64,000 bases of DNA from contig NZ_RFFK01000002.1 of NCBI RefSeq assembly GCF_003696305.1, positions 62,001 to 126,000 of the forward strand, written 5' to 3'. Positions 8,185-17,238 of this stretch are shown piece by piece. Made by a program: the position numbers and the translations under genes. Positions within the stretch are counted from its first letter, which is position 1. Every line of letters begins with the position of its first letter. Source of the DNA: Pseudomonas sp. AOB-7 (GTDB lineage: Bacteria > Pseudomonadota > Gammaproteobacteria > Pseudomonadales > Pseudomonadaceae). Below the pieces are notes generated by a model. That model ran no database searches. It saw only the letters and a program-made list of their open reading frames with translations, and was not told the DNA's origin.

Positions 8185-9032
8185 CTCTTGGGTTTGATCG
8201 TCGCGGCCGCGCCGGCCGAGGCGAGGATGATGGCGCCAATCGCCAGCCACTGGTTCCAGCTCAGCTGCTCGCTGAGGAACAGCAGCCCGGAAAGCGCGGC
8301 GATGGCCGGTTCCAGGCTCATCAGGATGCTGAAGGTGCGCGCCGGCAGGCGGGTCAGGGCGACCATCTCCAGGCTGTAGGGCAGCGCCGAGGACAGCACC
8401 GCCACACCCAGGGCGATGGGCAGCAGATCCACCGAGAACAGGCTGCCGCCGGCCTGCCACAGGCCGATGGGCAGCACCAGCAGGGCGGCGACCCAGGTGC
8501 CCAGGGCCACGGTCTGGCGGCCGTGGGCAGCGCCGGCCTTCTGCCCGAAGACGATGTACAGCGCCCAGCACAGCCCGGCGCCGAGGGCCAGGGCCATACC
8601 CAGCGGGTCGAGCTGGGTCTGCGCCAGATCGCTGGGCAGCAGCAGCCACAGGCCGAAGACGGCCAGGGCGATCCAGGCGAAATCCAGCAAGCGCCGCGAC
8701 GACAGCAGCGCCAGGCCCAGCGGCCCGGTGAACTCCAGGGCCACGGCGACGCCCAGCGGAATGCTCTGCAGCGACATGTAGAACAGCAGGTTCATCCCGC
8801 CCAGGGCCAGGCCATAGGCCAGCAGCGGGCGGTAGGCGGCCAGGTTCGGGCGGGTGCGCCAGGGCTGCATCACCAGCGACAGGATGATCGCGCCGAGCAC
8901 CAGGCGCAGCGCCGTGGTGCCCTCGGCGCCGACCAGCGGGAACAGGCTCTTGGCCAGCGAGGCACCGCTCTGGATCGAGATCATCGCCACCAGCAGCAGG
9001 CCGATGGGCGCGAGAAGGGCGGTGCGGGGCAT
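8181..9032 (-). CDS. EamA-family exporter, RhtA-like
   Basis: A 283-aa inner-membrane protein with about ten hydrophobic segments arranged as two EamA repeats. It resembles RhtA, the threonine/homoserine exporter, for example in the second repeat around SLEPAIAALSGLLFLSE. An AAGGA ribosome site lies 8 nt before the ATG. Exact substrate unknown; amino-acid efflux is the reasonable guess. It converges with the ABC exporter, with the last 4 nt of the two genes overlapping. Confidence 0.9.
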   Translation of the reverse strand: MPRTALLAPIGLLLVAMISIQSGASLAKSLFPLVGAEGTTALRLVLGAIILSLVMQPWRTRPNLAAYRPLLAYGLALGGMNLLFYMSLQSIPLGVAVALEFTGPLGLALLSSRRLLDFAWIALAVFGLWLLLPSDLAQTQLDPLGMALALGAGLCWALYIVFGQKAGAAHGRQTVALGTWVAALLVLPIGLWQAGGSLFSVDLLPIALGVAVLSSALPYSLEMVALTRLPARTFSILMSLEPAIAALSGLLFLSEQLSWNQWLAIGAIILASAGAAATIKPKS

Positions 9033-9130
9033 GGGGCGGTCCTTGGCGGGTTAATCGGCTTTCAGGTGCATCTGAGCGTAGGGTGCGCCGTGCGCACCGA
9101 GGGCCCCGAGCTTCTGCGGGAGCAAGAAAA

Positions 9131-9151
9131 AACCGGCCGCGAGGGCCGGTT
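9131..9151 (-). terminator. Intrinsic terminator of ppnP
   Basis: An 8-bp stem AACCGGCC / GGCCGGTT with a 5-nt loop. Read leftward it is followed by a run of T, placing it as the ppnP terminator. Confidence 0.75.
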
Positions 9152-9171
9152 CTTCGAGGCGCTGCGGCAGC

Positions 9172-9453
9172 TTAGCGGTATTCGCAGAGGTAGGCGGTGT
9201 CCACTGCCACCTTCAGCTGGAACTTGCTGTTGGCCGGTACGGTGAAGTTGCTGCCAGCCTCGAAGGTGCTCCAGCTGTCGCTGCCCGGTAGCTTCACGGT
9301 CAGGGCGCCGGCGACTACGTGCATCACTTCCAGCTGGCTGGTGCCGAATTCGTACTCGCCCGGGGCCATCACGCCTATGGTGGCAGGACCTTCGGCCATG
9401 GCGAAACCGATGGATTTGACGGTGCCGTCGAAGTACTCGTTGACCTTGAACAT
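9172..9453 (-). CDS. ppnP: Pyrimidine/purine nucleoside phosphorylase PpnP
   Basis: A 93-aa single-domain cupin (formerly DUF1255, YaiE). The sequence follows the family from end to end: [37 protein letters not shown], and [13 protein letters not shown]. It phosphorolyses several nucleosides to free base and ribose-1-phosphate. It is a monocistronic gene with its own terminator and a GAGGAATCG ribosome region upstream of the ATG. Confidence 0.95.
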
Positions 9454-9517
9454 CTGCGATTCCTCGGGAGGGTTTAAAAAGGGGCCGCCAGTATGCCCAA
9501 GCGCCTTTTCTTCGTCA

Positions 9518-10066
9518 TCAGTCTTTGAGCGGCAGCACCAGCGGCAACAGGCGAGCGGTATTGCGCGCGTCGGTCAGCGCGCGATGCTGCGCCCCCTGGA
9601 ACTGCAGGCCGGCCAGTTGCAGGGCGCTGTGCAGGCCGATCGGCCGCGGCAGCTGACGGGCCTTGGCGAAGGCCTGCTTGAGGTTCAGGTGCGGCACCGC
9701 GGCGAGCAGGCTGGCGAGCTGGTGCCGGCGCCATTCCTGCTCCAGCTGGCGGCGGTCGTAGTCGCCCCAGCTGCTCCAGCCCACCAGCCGCGGCGCGTGT
9801 TGGCCGAGCCAGCGCTCGAACTGCGCCCAGACCTGCGGCAGGGGCGCCGCGGCGTCGACCTCGGCCTGGGCGATATGGGTCAGCTCGCGGCAGAAGGCGG
9901 TCAGGCAGGGGCGTCGTTGCGGTTTGACGAAACGCTGGAAGTGATCGCGCTCATGACCGTCGGCGCCGACCAGGCTGGCGCCGATCTCGATGATTTCCAT
10001 TTCCTCGACTGGCCAGCCGCCCTCGTCGGTGGTGGCTTCCAGGTCGATGATCAACCAATGTCCCAT
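9518..10066 (-). CDS. 3'-5' exonuclease, DEDDh type (KapD/ERI-1-like)
   Basis: A 182-aa DnaQ-fold exonuclease. Exo I is [14 protein letters not shown] (D and E metal ligands), a second segment is [15 protein letters not shown], and Exo III is [14 protein letters not shown] (H and D). This pattern matches the ERI-1/KapD-like group of stand-alone exonucleases that trim single-stranded RNA or DNA. Substrate in vivo unknown. It is transcribed away from the dehydrogenase gene, whose start lies about 95 nt to the right. Confidence 0.9.
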
Positions 10067-10162
10067 AGGCCCTCCCTTGCGTGCGCAGGCAGTATGGAAG
10101 GGCTTTCCGGCCAGGGCAAACCCCGTGTTAGGCTCTGCCGTCTATGTCTGGAGGAGGTAGCT

Positions 10163-11035
10163 ATGGCGAAGGTCGCGTTTATCGGCTTGGGGGTGATGGG
10201 CTATCCGATGGCCGGGCACCTGGCCCGCAACGGCCATCAGGTGACGGTGTACAACCGCTCGCCGGGCAAGGCCGAACAATGGATGGCCGAATACGCCGGT
10301 AGCAGCGCGCCGACGCCGCGCGAGGCGGCCCAGGGCGCCGAGCTGGTGATGTGCTGCGTGGGCAACGACGATGACCTGCGCGGTGTGGTGCTGGGCGAGC
10401 AGGGCGCCTTCGCCGGCATGGCGCCGGGCGCCATCCTGGTCGATCACACCACCGCGTCGTCCGATGTCGCCCGCGAGCTGGCGGCGCTCGCCGCCGAGCG
10501 CGGCCTGGGCTTTCTCGATGCGCCGGTGTCCGGCGGCCAGGCCGGCGCGGTCAACGGCGTGCTGACGGTGATGGTCGGCGGCGAGGCCGAGGCCTATGCC
10601 AGCGCCGAGCCGGTGATCCAGAGCTACGCGCGGATGATCCGTCTGATGGGCGCTGCCGGCAGCGGCCAGCTGACCAAGATGGTCAACCAGATCTGCATCG
10701 CCGGCCTAGTGCAGGGGCTGTCCGAGGCGCTGCATTTCGCCCAGCGCGCCGGTCTCGACGCGCACGGCGCGATGGAGGTGATCAGCAAGGGCGCGGCGCA
10801 GTCCTGGCAGCTGGAAAATCGCCACAAGACCATGCTGGCCGGCGAATTCGACTTCGGCTTCGCCGTGGACTGGATGCGCAAGGACCTGTCGATCCTGCTC
10901 GACGAGGCGCGGCGCAATGGCGCGCAGCTGCCGGTGACCGCACTGGTCGACCAGTTCTACGCCGAGGTGCAGGCCATGGGCGGCGGACGCTGGGATACGT
11001 CCAGCCTGCTGGCGCGCTTGCAGCGCGGCCGCTGA
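10163..11035 (+). CDS. NAD(P)-dependent beta-hydroxyacid dehydrogenase
   Basis: A 290-aa member of the 3-hydroxyisobutyrate dehydrogenase family. The Rossmann motif IGLGVMGYPMAGHL lies at the N-terminus, the DAPVSGGQAGAVNG substrate loop around residue 118, and the catalytic lysine in GQLTKMVNQ around residue 172. The C-terminal all-alpha domain completes the fold. Candidate substrates are 3-hydroxyisobutyrate, tartronate semialdehyde, L-serine or glyoxylate; the sequence alone does not decide, and no valine or glyoxylate pathway genes are adjacent. A strong GAGGAGG ribosome site sets the start at 10163. Confidence 0.92.
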   Translation: MAKVAFIGLGVMGYPMAGHLARNGHQVTVYNRSPGKAEQWMAEYAGSSAPTPREAAQGAELVMCCVGNDDDLRGVVLGEQGAFAGMAPGAILVDHTTASSDVARELAALAAERGLGFLDAPVSGGQAGAVNGVLTVMVGGEAEAYASAEPVIQSYARMIRLMGAAGSGQLTKMVNQICIAGLVQGLSEALHFAQRAGLDAHGAMEVISKGAAQSWQLENRHKTMLAGEFDFGFAVDWMRKDLSILLDEARRNGAQLPVTALVDQFYAEVQAMGGGRWDTSSLLARLQRGR

Positions 11036-11109
11036 TCGCGAAAGGCCTCGACTGGCGGCGCGCGCGAAATTAGCATCGCCGCCGTTCTATCCGCATGTCG
11101 AGGTTTGTC

Positions 11110-11367
11110 ATGGACTGTCGTGCAGGCTGCGGTGCCTGTTGCATCGCGCCTTCCATCAGCTCGCCGATTCCCGGAATGCCCCAGGGCAAGCCGGCCGGCG
11201 AGCGTTGCATCCATCTGTCCGCCGAGCATCTCTGTGCCCTGTTCGGACGCCCGGAGCGGCCGGCGGTGTGCGTCGGCTTCAGCGCCGACGAACAGGTCTG
11301 CGGCGATAGCCGCGAGGCCGCCATCCGTCTGCTGGGGTGGCTGGAACAGGCCACGGCGGTGGCCTGA
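11110..11367 (+). CDS. YkgJ-family cysteine cluster protein
   Basis: An 85-aa protein opening MDCRAGCGACCIAP, a CxxxCxxCC cluster, with further cysteines in ERCIHL, HLCALF, AVCVG and QVCGD. This is the zinc- or iron-chelating CxxCxxCC family. Start chosen at 11110 because family members begin MDCR and AGGT lies upstream; the ATG at 11095 would add five residues without a ribosome site. The START-domain pseudogene follows 15 nt later. Function unknown. Confidence 0.85.
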   Translation: MDCRAGCGACCIAPSISSPIPGMPQGKPAGERCIHLSAEHLCALFGRPERPAVCVGFSADEQVCGDSREAAIRLLGWLEQATAVA

Positions 11368-11382
11368 ACGCTGGGAGTGTCG

Positions 11383-11999
11383 ATGAAAGGAGGCGTGCGA
11401 GGCGCTCTGCTGGGCCTGCTGCTGTTGGCCGCGAGCGCGCCGGCCGTGGAGCTGCAATGGCGGCTGGCCCGGGAGGAGGGTGGTGTGCGCGTGTACCTGG
11501 CCGAGGTGCCGGGTTCGCGCTATCAGGCCTATCGCGGCGTGGTCGTCCTGCGCGCCGATATGCCGACCCTGCTCGCCCTGCAGGAGGACGTCGCCGCCTC
11601 CTGCGCCTGGACTACGCCTGCAGCGAGCAGCGCCTGCTCGGCAGCGAAGGCGCGCTGAGCTGGATCTACAGCCGTTACGCCACGCCCTGGCCGGTGACGC
11701 CGCGCGATTCGGTGCTGCAGGTCGCCACCGAGGTCGGCGCCGACGGCAGCGTCACTCGTCGGCTCACGGCGGCGCCGACGCGCCTGCCGGAGCAGCGCGG
11801 CTATGTGCGGCTGCGCAAGCTGGAGGGCATCTGGCGCTTGCGGCCGCTGGGCGAGGGCCAGGTGGAGGTGGTCTACCAGGCGCATACCGAGCCGGGCGGC
11901 AGCGTGCCGTCCTGGCTGGCCAACAGCTTCGTCGTCGATGCGCCGCTGCAGACGCTGAAAGCGCTCAAGGCGCTGGTCGAGGGTTCTGGGCGGAAGTAG
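11383..11999 (+). pseudogene. START-domain exported protein, broken by a 1-base frameshift
   Basis: The reading frame from ATG 11383 encodes a signal peptide (MKGGVRGALLGLLLLAASAPA) and the first part of a START lipid-binding domain, ending ...LQEDVAASCAW. It then runs out of frame and stops at 11658. The rest of the domain (ACSEQRLLGSEGALSWIY, TPWPVTPRDSVLQV, EPGGSVPSWLANSFVVDAP) continues in the next frame to 11999. As remembered, homologues have W-x-x-A-C-x-x-QRLL at this point. Restoring one base near 11608-11612 (for example a third G in TGG-GAC) recreates exactly that spacing. It is either a recent null mutation or a homopolymer sequencing error. GGAG lies 6 nt before the ATG. Confidence 0.85.
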
Positions 12000-12002
12000 G
12001 GG

Positions 12003-12025
12003 TTATCCGCGAAGTTCGCGGATAA
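12003..12025. repeat. Perfect 11-bp inverted repeat
   Basis: TTATCCGCGAA, one base, then TTCGCGGATAA, directly after the START-domain frame. There is no T tract on either strand. It could be a hairpin barrier or a protein-binding palindrome. Confidence 0.5.
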
Positions 12026-12071
12026 AACCACCCTGCTGCAGAAAGATCGCCGCATGTACTGCGAGCCAATA

Positions 12072-12099
12072 AAAAAGGCTGCCATCGGGCAGCCTTTTT
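12072..12099. terminator. Terminator of gltA (bidirectional shape)
   Basis: A stem GGCTGCC / GGCAGCC with loop ATCG, flanked by A6 on the left and T5 on the right. It sits 17 nt beyond the gltA stop. Confidence 0.88.
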
Positions 12100-12115
12100 C
12101 GCGTCGCGCTGGCGA

Positions 12116-13396
12116 TCAGTCGCGGCCGCTCGGCAGGTCGCGCTGCTCGTAGCCGGTGTACAGCTGGCGCGGACGGCCGATCTTGTACGGGCTGGAGAGC
12201 ATTTCCTTCCAGTGCGAGATCCAGCCGACGGTACGCGCCAGGGCGAAGATCACGGTGAACATGGAAGTCGGGATGCCGATGGCCTTGAGGATGATGCCCG
12301 AGTAGAAGTCGACGTTCGGGTAGAGGTTGCGTTCCTTGAAGTACGGATCGTTGCGCGCGATCTCGTCGAGCTTCATCGCCAGTTCCAGCTGCGGGTCGTT
12401 GATGCCCAGCTCGGCCAGCACTTCGTCGCAGGTCTGCTTCATCACCTTGGCGCGCGGGTCGAAGTTCTTGTACACGCGGTGACCGAAGCCCATCAGCTTG
12501 AACGGGTCGTTCTTGTCCTTGGCCTTGGCGATGAACTTGTCGATGTTCTCGACGCTGCCGATCTCGTCCAGCATGCTCAGCACCGCCTCGTTGGCGCCGC
12601 CGTGCGCCGGGCCCCACAGCGCGGCGATGCCGGCGGCGATACAGGCGAAGGGGTTGGCGCCGGAAGAGCCGGCCAGGCGTACGGTGGAGGTGGAGGCGTT
12701 CTGCTCGTGGTCGGCGTGGAGGATGAAGATCTTGTCCATCGCCTTGGCCAGTACCGGGCTGATCGGTTTGATCTCGCACGGGGTGTTGAACATCATGTGC
12801 AGGAAGTTTTCCGCGTAGTTCAGGTCGTTACGCGGGTACATCATGGGCTGGCCCATGGAGTACTTGTAGGTCATGGCGGCGATGGTCGGCATCTTGGCCA
12901 CCAGGCGCATGGCCGAGACTTCGCGGTGCTGCGGGTTATTGATGTCCAGCGAGTCGTGGTAGAAGGCGGAGAGGGCGCCGACCACGCCGCACATGATGGC
13001 CATCGGGTGGGCATCGCGGCGGAAACCGTTGAAGAAGCTCTTCAGCTGCTCGTGAACCATGGTGTGGTTCTTGATGGTGCCGACGAACTTGGCCTTCTCT
13101 TCCTTGCTCGGCAGTTCGCCGTTGAGCAGCAGGTAGCAGGTTTCCAGGTAGTCCGATTGCTCGGCGAGCTGTTCGATGGGGTAGCCGCGGTGCAGCAGGA
13201 TGCCCTTGTCGCCGTCGATGTAGGTGATCTTCGACTCGCAAGAGGCGGTCGACATAAAGCCAGGATCAAAGGTGAACCGACCCGTGGCGGTCAGGCTCCG
13301 CACATCGATTACATCGGGACCCATGGTGCCGGTCAGAACGGGCAGTTCGACGGGGGCATTGCCCTCGATGATCAACTGCGCTTTTTTGTCAGCCAT
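12116..13396 (-). CDS. gltA: Citrate synthase (type II)
   Basis: Condenses oxaloacetate and acetyl-CoA to citrate, the entry reaction of the TCA cycle, in the cytosol. The 426-aa length and sequence match hexameric NADH-sensitive Gram-negative citrate synthase. Catalytic segments are [12 protein letters not shown] (first active-site His), [14 protein letters not shown] (second His) and NVDFYSGI (Asp). The start is set at [12 protein letters not shown] with AGGAGG just upstream, although the frame opens 15 codons earlier. It is divergent from sdhC across a 350-nt promoter region, as in other pseudomonads. Confidence 0.98.
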   Translation of the reverse strand: MADKKAQLIIEGNAPVELPVLTGTMGPDVIDVRSLTATGRFTFDPGFMSTASCESKITYIDGDKGILLHRGYPIEQLAEQSDYLETCYLLLNGELPSKEEKAKFVGTIKNHTMVHEQLKSFFNGFRRDAHPMAIMCGVVGALSAFYHDSLDINNPQHREVSAMRLVAKMPTIAAMTYKYSMGQPMMYPRNDLNYAENFLHMMFNTPCEIKPISPVLAKAMDKIFILHADHEQNASTSTVRLAGSSGANPFACIAAGIAALWGPAHGGANEAVLSMLDEIGSVENIDKFIAKAKDKNDPFKLMGFGHRVYKNFDPRAKVMKQTCDEVLAELGINDPQLELAMKLDEIARNDPYFKERNLYPNVDFYSGIILKAIGIPTSMFTVIFALARTVGWISHWKEMLSSPYKIGRPRQLYTGYEQRDLPSGRD

Positions 13397-13455
13397 ATGT
13401 GGCCTCCTAGTTATGCTTGAAATCATCAGACAGCCCCCCACGCAGGGCCCGCACC

Positions 13456-13483
13456 ACTATAGTGGGATAAATCCGAAAGTCAA
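13456..13483 (-). promoter_or_regulatory. Sigma-70 promoter for gltA
   Basis: On the minus strand: TTGACT, a 16-nt spacer, then TATAGT, about 60 nt upstream of the gltA ATG. Both hexamers are near consensus. Confidence 0.75.
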
Positions 13484-13597
13484 TTTGCGAAAACCCAGGC
13501 GGCAGAAGGGTTTCGGCGGGTTTTTCCGCGAAAAAAGGCCGCTATTTACGCCATTTGTTTAGCGCCTGCAATGCGCTTTTTGGGGTAGGCCATTGCA

Positions 13598-13626
13598 TTG
13601 TCATTAGTCTGCTAACTGTCTATACT
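13598..13626 (+). promoter_or_regulatory. Sigma-70 promoter for the sdh-suc operon
   Basis: TTGTCA, a 17-nt spacer, then TATACT, predicting a start near 13633 and a leader of about 110 nt before sdhC. The rest of the 350-nt gltA/sdhC gap shows no gene. Its A/T-rich central stretch (13480-13580) would suit regulator binding, but I recognise no specific operator. Confidence 0.75.
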
Positions 13627-13746
13627 CTGCGCCCGACCGCCAGGGGCTTTGCGGCCATAATCATGGCGGTCGTCACTCCTTGGGTGATGGGTACCTGACC
13701 AGTGCACTTCCCAACAACTTTGCCCTGATAGTTAGGGGCTCTCAGT

Positions 13747-14133
13747 GTGATAAAAGCCGTGAATAGCCAACGACCTGTAAACCTAGACCTTAGGACTATC
13801 AAGCTCCCAATCACCGCTTACACGTCCATTCTGCACCGCATCTCCGGTGTCATCCTCTTTGTCGGTATCGCCATCCTGCTGTTCGGCCTCGACAAGTCGC
13901 TGACCTCCGAAGAGGGCTTCGCCCAGGTGAAAGAATGTCTGGCCAGCCCGCTGGCCAAGTTCGTGATCTGGGGTCTGCTGTCCGCTCTGCTGTACCACCT
14001 GGTGGCCGGTGTACGCCACTTGATCATGGATATGGGCATCGGCGAGACGCTGGAAGGCGGCAAGCTGGGCTCGCAAATCGTCATCGCCGTCTCGGCGGTC
14101 GTGATCGTGCTGCTGGGGGTGTGGATATGGTAA
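13747..14133 (+). CDS. sdhC: Succinate dehydrogenase cytochrome b556 subunit
   Basis: One of the two heme-binding membrane anchors of complex II, passing electrons to ubiquinone. The 128-aa protein has the RPVNLDLRTIKLPITAYTSI opening, the quinone-site segment SILHRISG, three membrane helices, and the heme-ligand region HLVAGVRHLIMD. The most likely start is the GTG at 13747 (GGGG about 9 nt upstream). A GTG four codons later (13759) is an alternative. The gene overlaps sdhD by 7 nt. Confidence 0.95.
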   Translation: MIKAVNSQRPVNLDLRTIKLPITAYTSILHRISGVILFVGIAILLFGLDKSLTSEEGFAQVKECLASPLAKFVIWGLLSALLYHLVAGVRHLIMDMGIGETLEGGKLGSQIVIAVSAVVIVLLGVWIW

Positions 14134-14495
14134 CTAATGTCACAAATTTCTCGCGTTCGGGCCTCTATGACTGGATGGCGCAACGCGTGTCTGCGGTCGT
14201 TCTCGCGGCTTACACGCTGTTTCTGCTGGGCTATGTGATCTGCAATCCGGGCATGGGCTACGCCGAATGGCACGGCCTGTTCTCGCATACCGCAATGCGC
14301 ATCTTCAGCCTGCTGGCCCTGGTTGCACTGAGCGTGCATGCCTGGGTCGGCATGTGGACCATCTCCACCGACTACCTGACGCCGATGGCGCTGGGCAAGT
14401 GGGCGACCGGTGTGCGTTTCCTGTTCCAGGCCGTGTGCGGCATCGCCATGTTCGCGATGTTCGTCTGGGGCGTGCAGATTCTGTGGGGTTTCTGA
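14127..14495 (+). CDS. sdhD: Succinate dehydrogenase membrane anchor subunit
   Basis: The second membrane anchor of complex II, 122 aa with three predicted helices. It has the SGLYDWMAQRVSAVVLAAY segment at the N-terminus and the heme-ligand histidine in LSVHAWVGMW, followed by the TDY motif that contributes to the quinone pocket. The ATG lies inside the end of sdhC, so translation is coupled. sdhA begins 3 nt after the stop. Confidence 0.95.
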   Translation: MVTNVTNFSRSGLYDWMAQRVSAVVLAAYTLFLLGYVICNPGMGYAEWHGLFSHTAMRIFSLLALVALSVHAWVGMWTISTDYLTPMALGKWATGVRFLFQAVCGIAMFAMFVWGVQILWGF

Positions 14496-14498
14496 TTC

Positions 14499-16271
14499 AT
14501 GGCTAGCATCCGTACTCTCTCCTATGACGCCATCATCGTGGGTGGCGGCGGCGCCGGCATGCGTGCTGCGCTGCAACTGGCCCAGGGCGGTCACAAGACT
14601 GCCGTGGTCACCAAGGTGTTCCCGACCCGTTCGCACACCGTGTCCGCCCAGGGCGGTATCACCTGCGCCATCGCCTCGGCCGACCCGAACGACGACTGGC
14701 GCTGGCACATGTACGACACCGTCAAGGGCTCCGACTACATCGGTGACCAGGACGCCATCGAATACATGTGCTCCGTCGGCCCGGAAGCCGTGTTCGAACT
14801 CGAGCACATGGGCCTGCCGTTCTCCCGTACCGAGCAGGGCCGCATCTATCAGCGTCCGTTCGGTGGCCAGTCCAAGGGGCCGGACAATCCGACCCAGGCG
14901 GCCCGTACCTGCGCCGCGGCCGACCGTACCGGTCACGCCCTGCTGCACACCCTGTACCAGGCCAACCTGAAGGCCGGCACCTCGTTCCTCAACGAGTGGT
15001 ACGCCGTCGACCTGGTGAAGAACCAGGACGGCGCCATCGTCGGCATCATTGCCATCTGCATCGAGACCGGCGAGACCGTCTACATCCGTTCCAAGGCCGT
15101 GGTCCTGGCCACTGGCGGTGCCGGCCGTATCTACGCCTCCACCACCAATGCCCTGATCAACACCGGCGACGGCGTGGGCATGGCCCTGCGTGCCGGCGTG
15201 CCGGTGCAGGACATCGAGATGTGGCAGTTCCACCCGACCGGCATCGCCGGCGCCGGTGTACTGGTCACCGAGGGCTGCCGTGGCGAGGGTGGTTACCTGA
15301 TCAACGCCCATGGCGAGCGTTTCATGGAGCGCTACGCGCCGAACGCCAAGGACTTGGCCGGTCGCGACGTGGTCGCCCGTTCCATGGTCAAGGAAGTGAT
15401 CGCCGGCAACGGCTGTGGCCCGGACAAGGACCACGTGCTGCTGAAGCTCGATCACCTCGGCGAAGAAGTGCTGCACAGCCGTCTGCCGGGCATCTGCGAA
15501 CTGTCCAAGACCTTCGCTCACGTCGATCCGGTGGTCGCGCCGGTTCCGGTGATTCCAACCTGCCACTACATGATGGGCGGCGTGGCCACCAACATCCATG
15601 GCCAGGCCATCACCCAGGACGCCAACGGCAACGACAAGATCATCGAAGGTCTGTTCGCCGTGGGCGAAGTGGCCTGCGTATCGGTGCACGGTGCCAATCG
15701 TCTGGGCGGCAACTCGCTGCTCGACCTGGTGGTATTCGGCCGTGCCGCCGGCCTGCACCTGGAAAAAGCGCTGAAAGAAGGCGTGGAAGTCCGCGGTGCC
15801 AGCGAGACCGACATCGAGCAGTCGCTGGCGCGCCTGTCCGGCGTCAACCAGCGCAGCACCGGCGAAGACGTCGCCCCGCTGCGCAAAGAGCTGCAACAGT
15901 GCATGCAGAACTACTTCGGTGTATTCCGTACCGGCGAATACATGCAGAAGGGCATCCAACAACTGGCCGACCTGCGTGAGCGCATCGCGAACGTCAAGAT
16001 CGCGGACAAGAGCCAGGCGTTCAACACTGCGCGTATCGAAGCGCTGGAACTGCAAAACCTGCTCGAAGTCGCCGAAGCGACCGCGGTGGCGGCCGAGGCT
16101 CGCAAAGAGTCCCGTGGCGCCCACGCCCGCGAAGACTTCGAGGAGCGCGATGACCAGAACTGGCTGTGCCACTCCCTGTACTTCCCGGGTGAGAAGCGCG
16201 TGGCCAAGCGTGCGGTCAACTTCGCGCCGAAGACCGTTCCGGCATTTGAACCCAAGGTTCGGACTTATTAA
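14499..16271 (+). CDS. sdhA: Succinate dehydrogenase flavoprotein subunit
   Basis: A 590-aa catalytic subunit that oxidises succinate to fumarate. It has the FAD-binding [14 protein letters not shown], the covalent-FAD histidine in [12 protein letters not shown] (H46), the substrate loop [20 protein letters not shown], the catalytic RxxxR region GRDVVARSM, and the C-terminal [12 protein letters not shown] segment. Length matches Pseudomonas and E. coli SdhA (588-590 aa). No defects. Confidence 0.98.
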   Translation: MASIRTLSYDAIIVGGGGAGMRAALQLAQGGHKTAVVTKVFPTRSHTVSAQGGITCAIASADPNDDWRWHMYDTVKGSDYIGDQDAIEYMCSVGPEAVFELEHMGLPFSRTEQGRIYQRPFGGQSKGPDNPTQAARTCAAADRTGHALLHTLYQANLKAGTSFLNEWYAVDLVKNQDGAIVGIIAICIETGETVYIRSKAVVLATGGAGRIYASTTNALINTGDGVGMALRAGVPVQDIEMWQFHPTGIAGAGVLVTEGCRGEGGYLINAHGERFMERYAPNAKDLAGRDVVARSMVKEVIAGNGCGPDKDHVLLKLDHLGEEVLHSRLPGICELSKTFAHVDPVVAPVPVIPTCHYMMGGVATNIHGQAITQDANGNDKIIEGLFAVGEVACVSVHGANRLGGNSLLDLVVFGRAAGLHLEKALKEGVEVRGASETDIEQSLARLSGVNQRSTGEDVAPLRKELQQCMQNYFGVFRTGEYMQKGIQQLADLRERIANVKIADKSQAFNTARIEALELQNLLEVAEATAVAAEARKESRGAHAREDFEERDDQNWLCHSLYFPGEKRVAKRAVNFAPKTVPAFEPKVRTY

Positions 16272-16282
16272 GGGTGACTGAT

Positions 16283-16990
16283 ATGTTGCAAGTCAGTGTT
16301 TATCGCTACAACCCGGAGAAGGACGCCGCTCCGTTCATGCAGGACTTCCAGGTCGACACCGGCGGCAAGGACGTCATGGTTCTCGACGTGCTGGCGCTGA
16401 TCAAGGAGCAGGACGAAGGCTTCTCCTACCGTCGCTCCTGCCGTGAAGGCGTATGCGGTTCCGACGGCATGAACATCAACGGCAAGAACGGTCTGGCCTG
16501 CATCACCCCGTTGTCCGCGGCGGGGCTCAAAGGTGGCAAGCTGGTGATTCGTCCGCTGCCGGGTCTGCCGGTCATTCGTGACCTGGTCGTCGACATGAGC
16601 ATCTTCTACAAGCAGTACGAGAAGGTGCAGCCGTTCCTGCAGAACGATACCCCGGCTCCGGCCATCGAGCGTCTGCAGAGCCCGGAAGAGCGCGAGAAGC
16701 TGGATGGCCTGTACGAGTGCATCCTGTGCGCCTGCTGCTCGACCAGCTGCCCGTCGTTCTGGTGGAACCCGGACAAGTTCCTCGGTCCGGCCGCGCTGCT
16801 GCAGGCCTATCGCTTCCTGGCCGACAGCCGCGACACCAAGACCGCCGAGCGTCTGGCCTCGCTGGATGATCCGTTCAGCGTGTTCCGCTGCCGCGGCATC
16901 ATGAACTGCGTGAACGTGTGCCCCAAGGGTCTGAACCCGACCAAGGCCATCGGTCACGTACGCAACATGCTGCTGCAGAGCGGTACCTGA
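16283..16990 (+). CDS. sdhB: Succinate dehydrogenase iron-sulfur subunit
   Basis: A 235-aa subunit carrying the electron chain from FAD to quinone. The [2Fe-2S] ligands lie in SCREGVCGSDGMNI; the [4Fe-4S] and [3Fe-4S] ligands lie in YECILCACCSTSCPS and CRGIMNCVNVCPKGLNP. I use the ATG at 16283 (MLQVSVYRYN) with AGGGTGA upstream; a GTG three codons earlier is in frame but unlike the family. This completes the sdhCDAB set; sucA follows after about 250 nt. Confidence 0.97.
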   Translation: MLQVSVYRYNPEKDAAPFMQDFQVDTGGKDVMVLDVLALIKEQDEGFSYRRSCREGVCGSDGMNINGKNGLACITPLSAAGLKGGKLVIRPLPGLPVIRDLVVDMSIFYKQYEKVQPFLQNDTPAPAIERLQSPEEREKLDGLYECILCACCSTSCPSFWWNPDKFLGPAALLQAYRFLADSRDTKTAERLASLDDPFSVFRCRGIMNCVNVCPKGLNPTKAIGHVRNMLLQSGT

Positions 16991-17018
16991 TTCGCAAGTT
17001 GCTGTACCCGTAACACCT

Positions 17019-17044
17019 GCGAGCCCGGCTTCGGCCGGTCTCGC
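17019..17044 (+). other. UUCG-capped hairpin between sdhB and sucA
   Basis: An 11-bp stem with one mismatch (GCGAGCCCGGC / GCCGGTCTCGC) closed by a TTCG tetraloop, about 30 nt after sdhB. There is no T tract, so it is more likely an RNA-stability or processing element than a full terminator. The remaining 190 nt to sucA holds a second weak inverted repeat (GAACCGC...GCGGTTC near 17056-17082) and no gene. Confidence 0.6.
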
Positions 17045-17238
17045 AGTAAAGCTAGAACCGCAGCCCACAAAGCCGCGGTTCCTACTCGAAAAATATGACG
17101 ACCAGCAGGGGCATCCGGGCTGGTACCCGGACTATCTGCGGGAACCGAAGTGGCTTTATCCGAGTCGCAGCACCAGGGCTCGGGTACGACCATGCGGTGT
17201 CCACGCCGGTGGTGTCCCCTTACCGAGGGTGACCAAGC

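Noticed and set aside
13818..16172. Antisense open frame of about 780 codons opposite sdhA, sdhC and sdhD
   Set aside because: Product of high GC content with synonymous bias; no conserved pattern.
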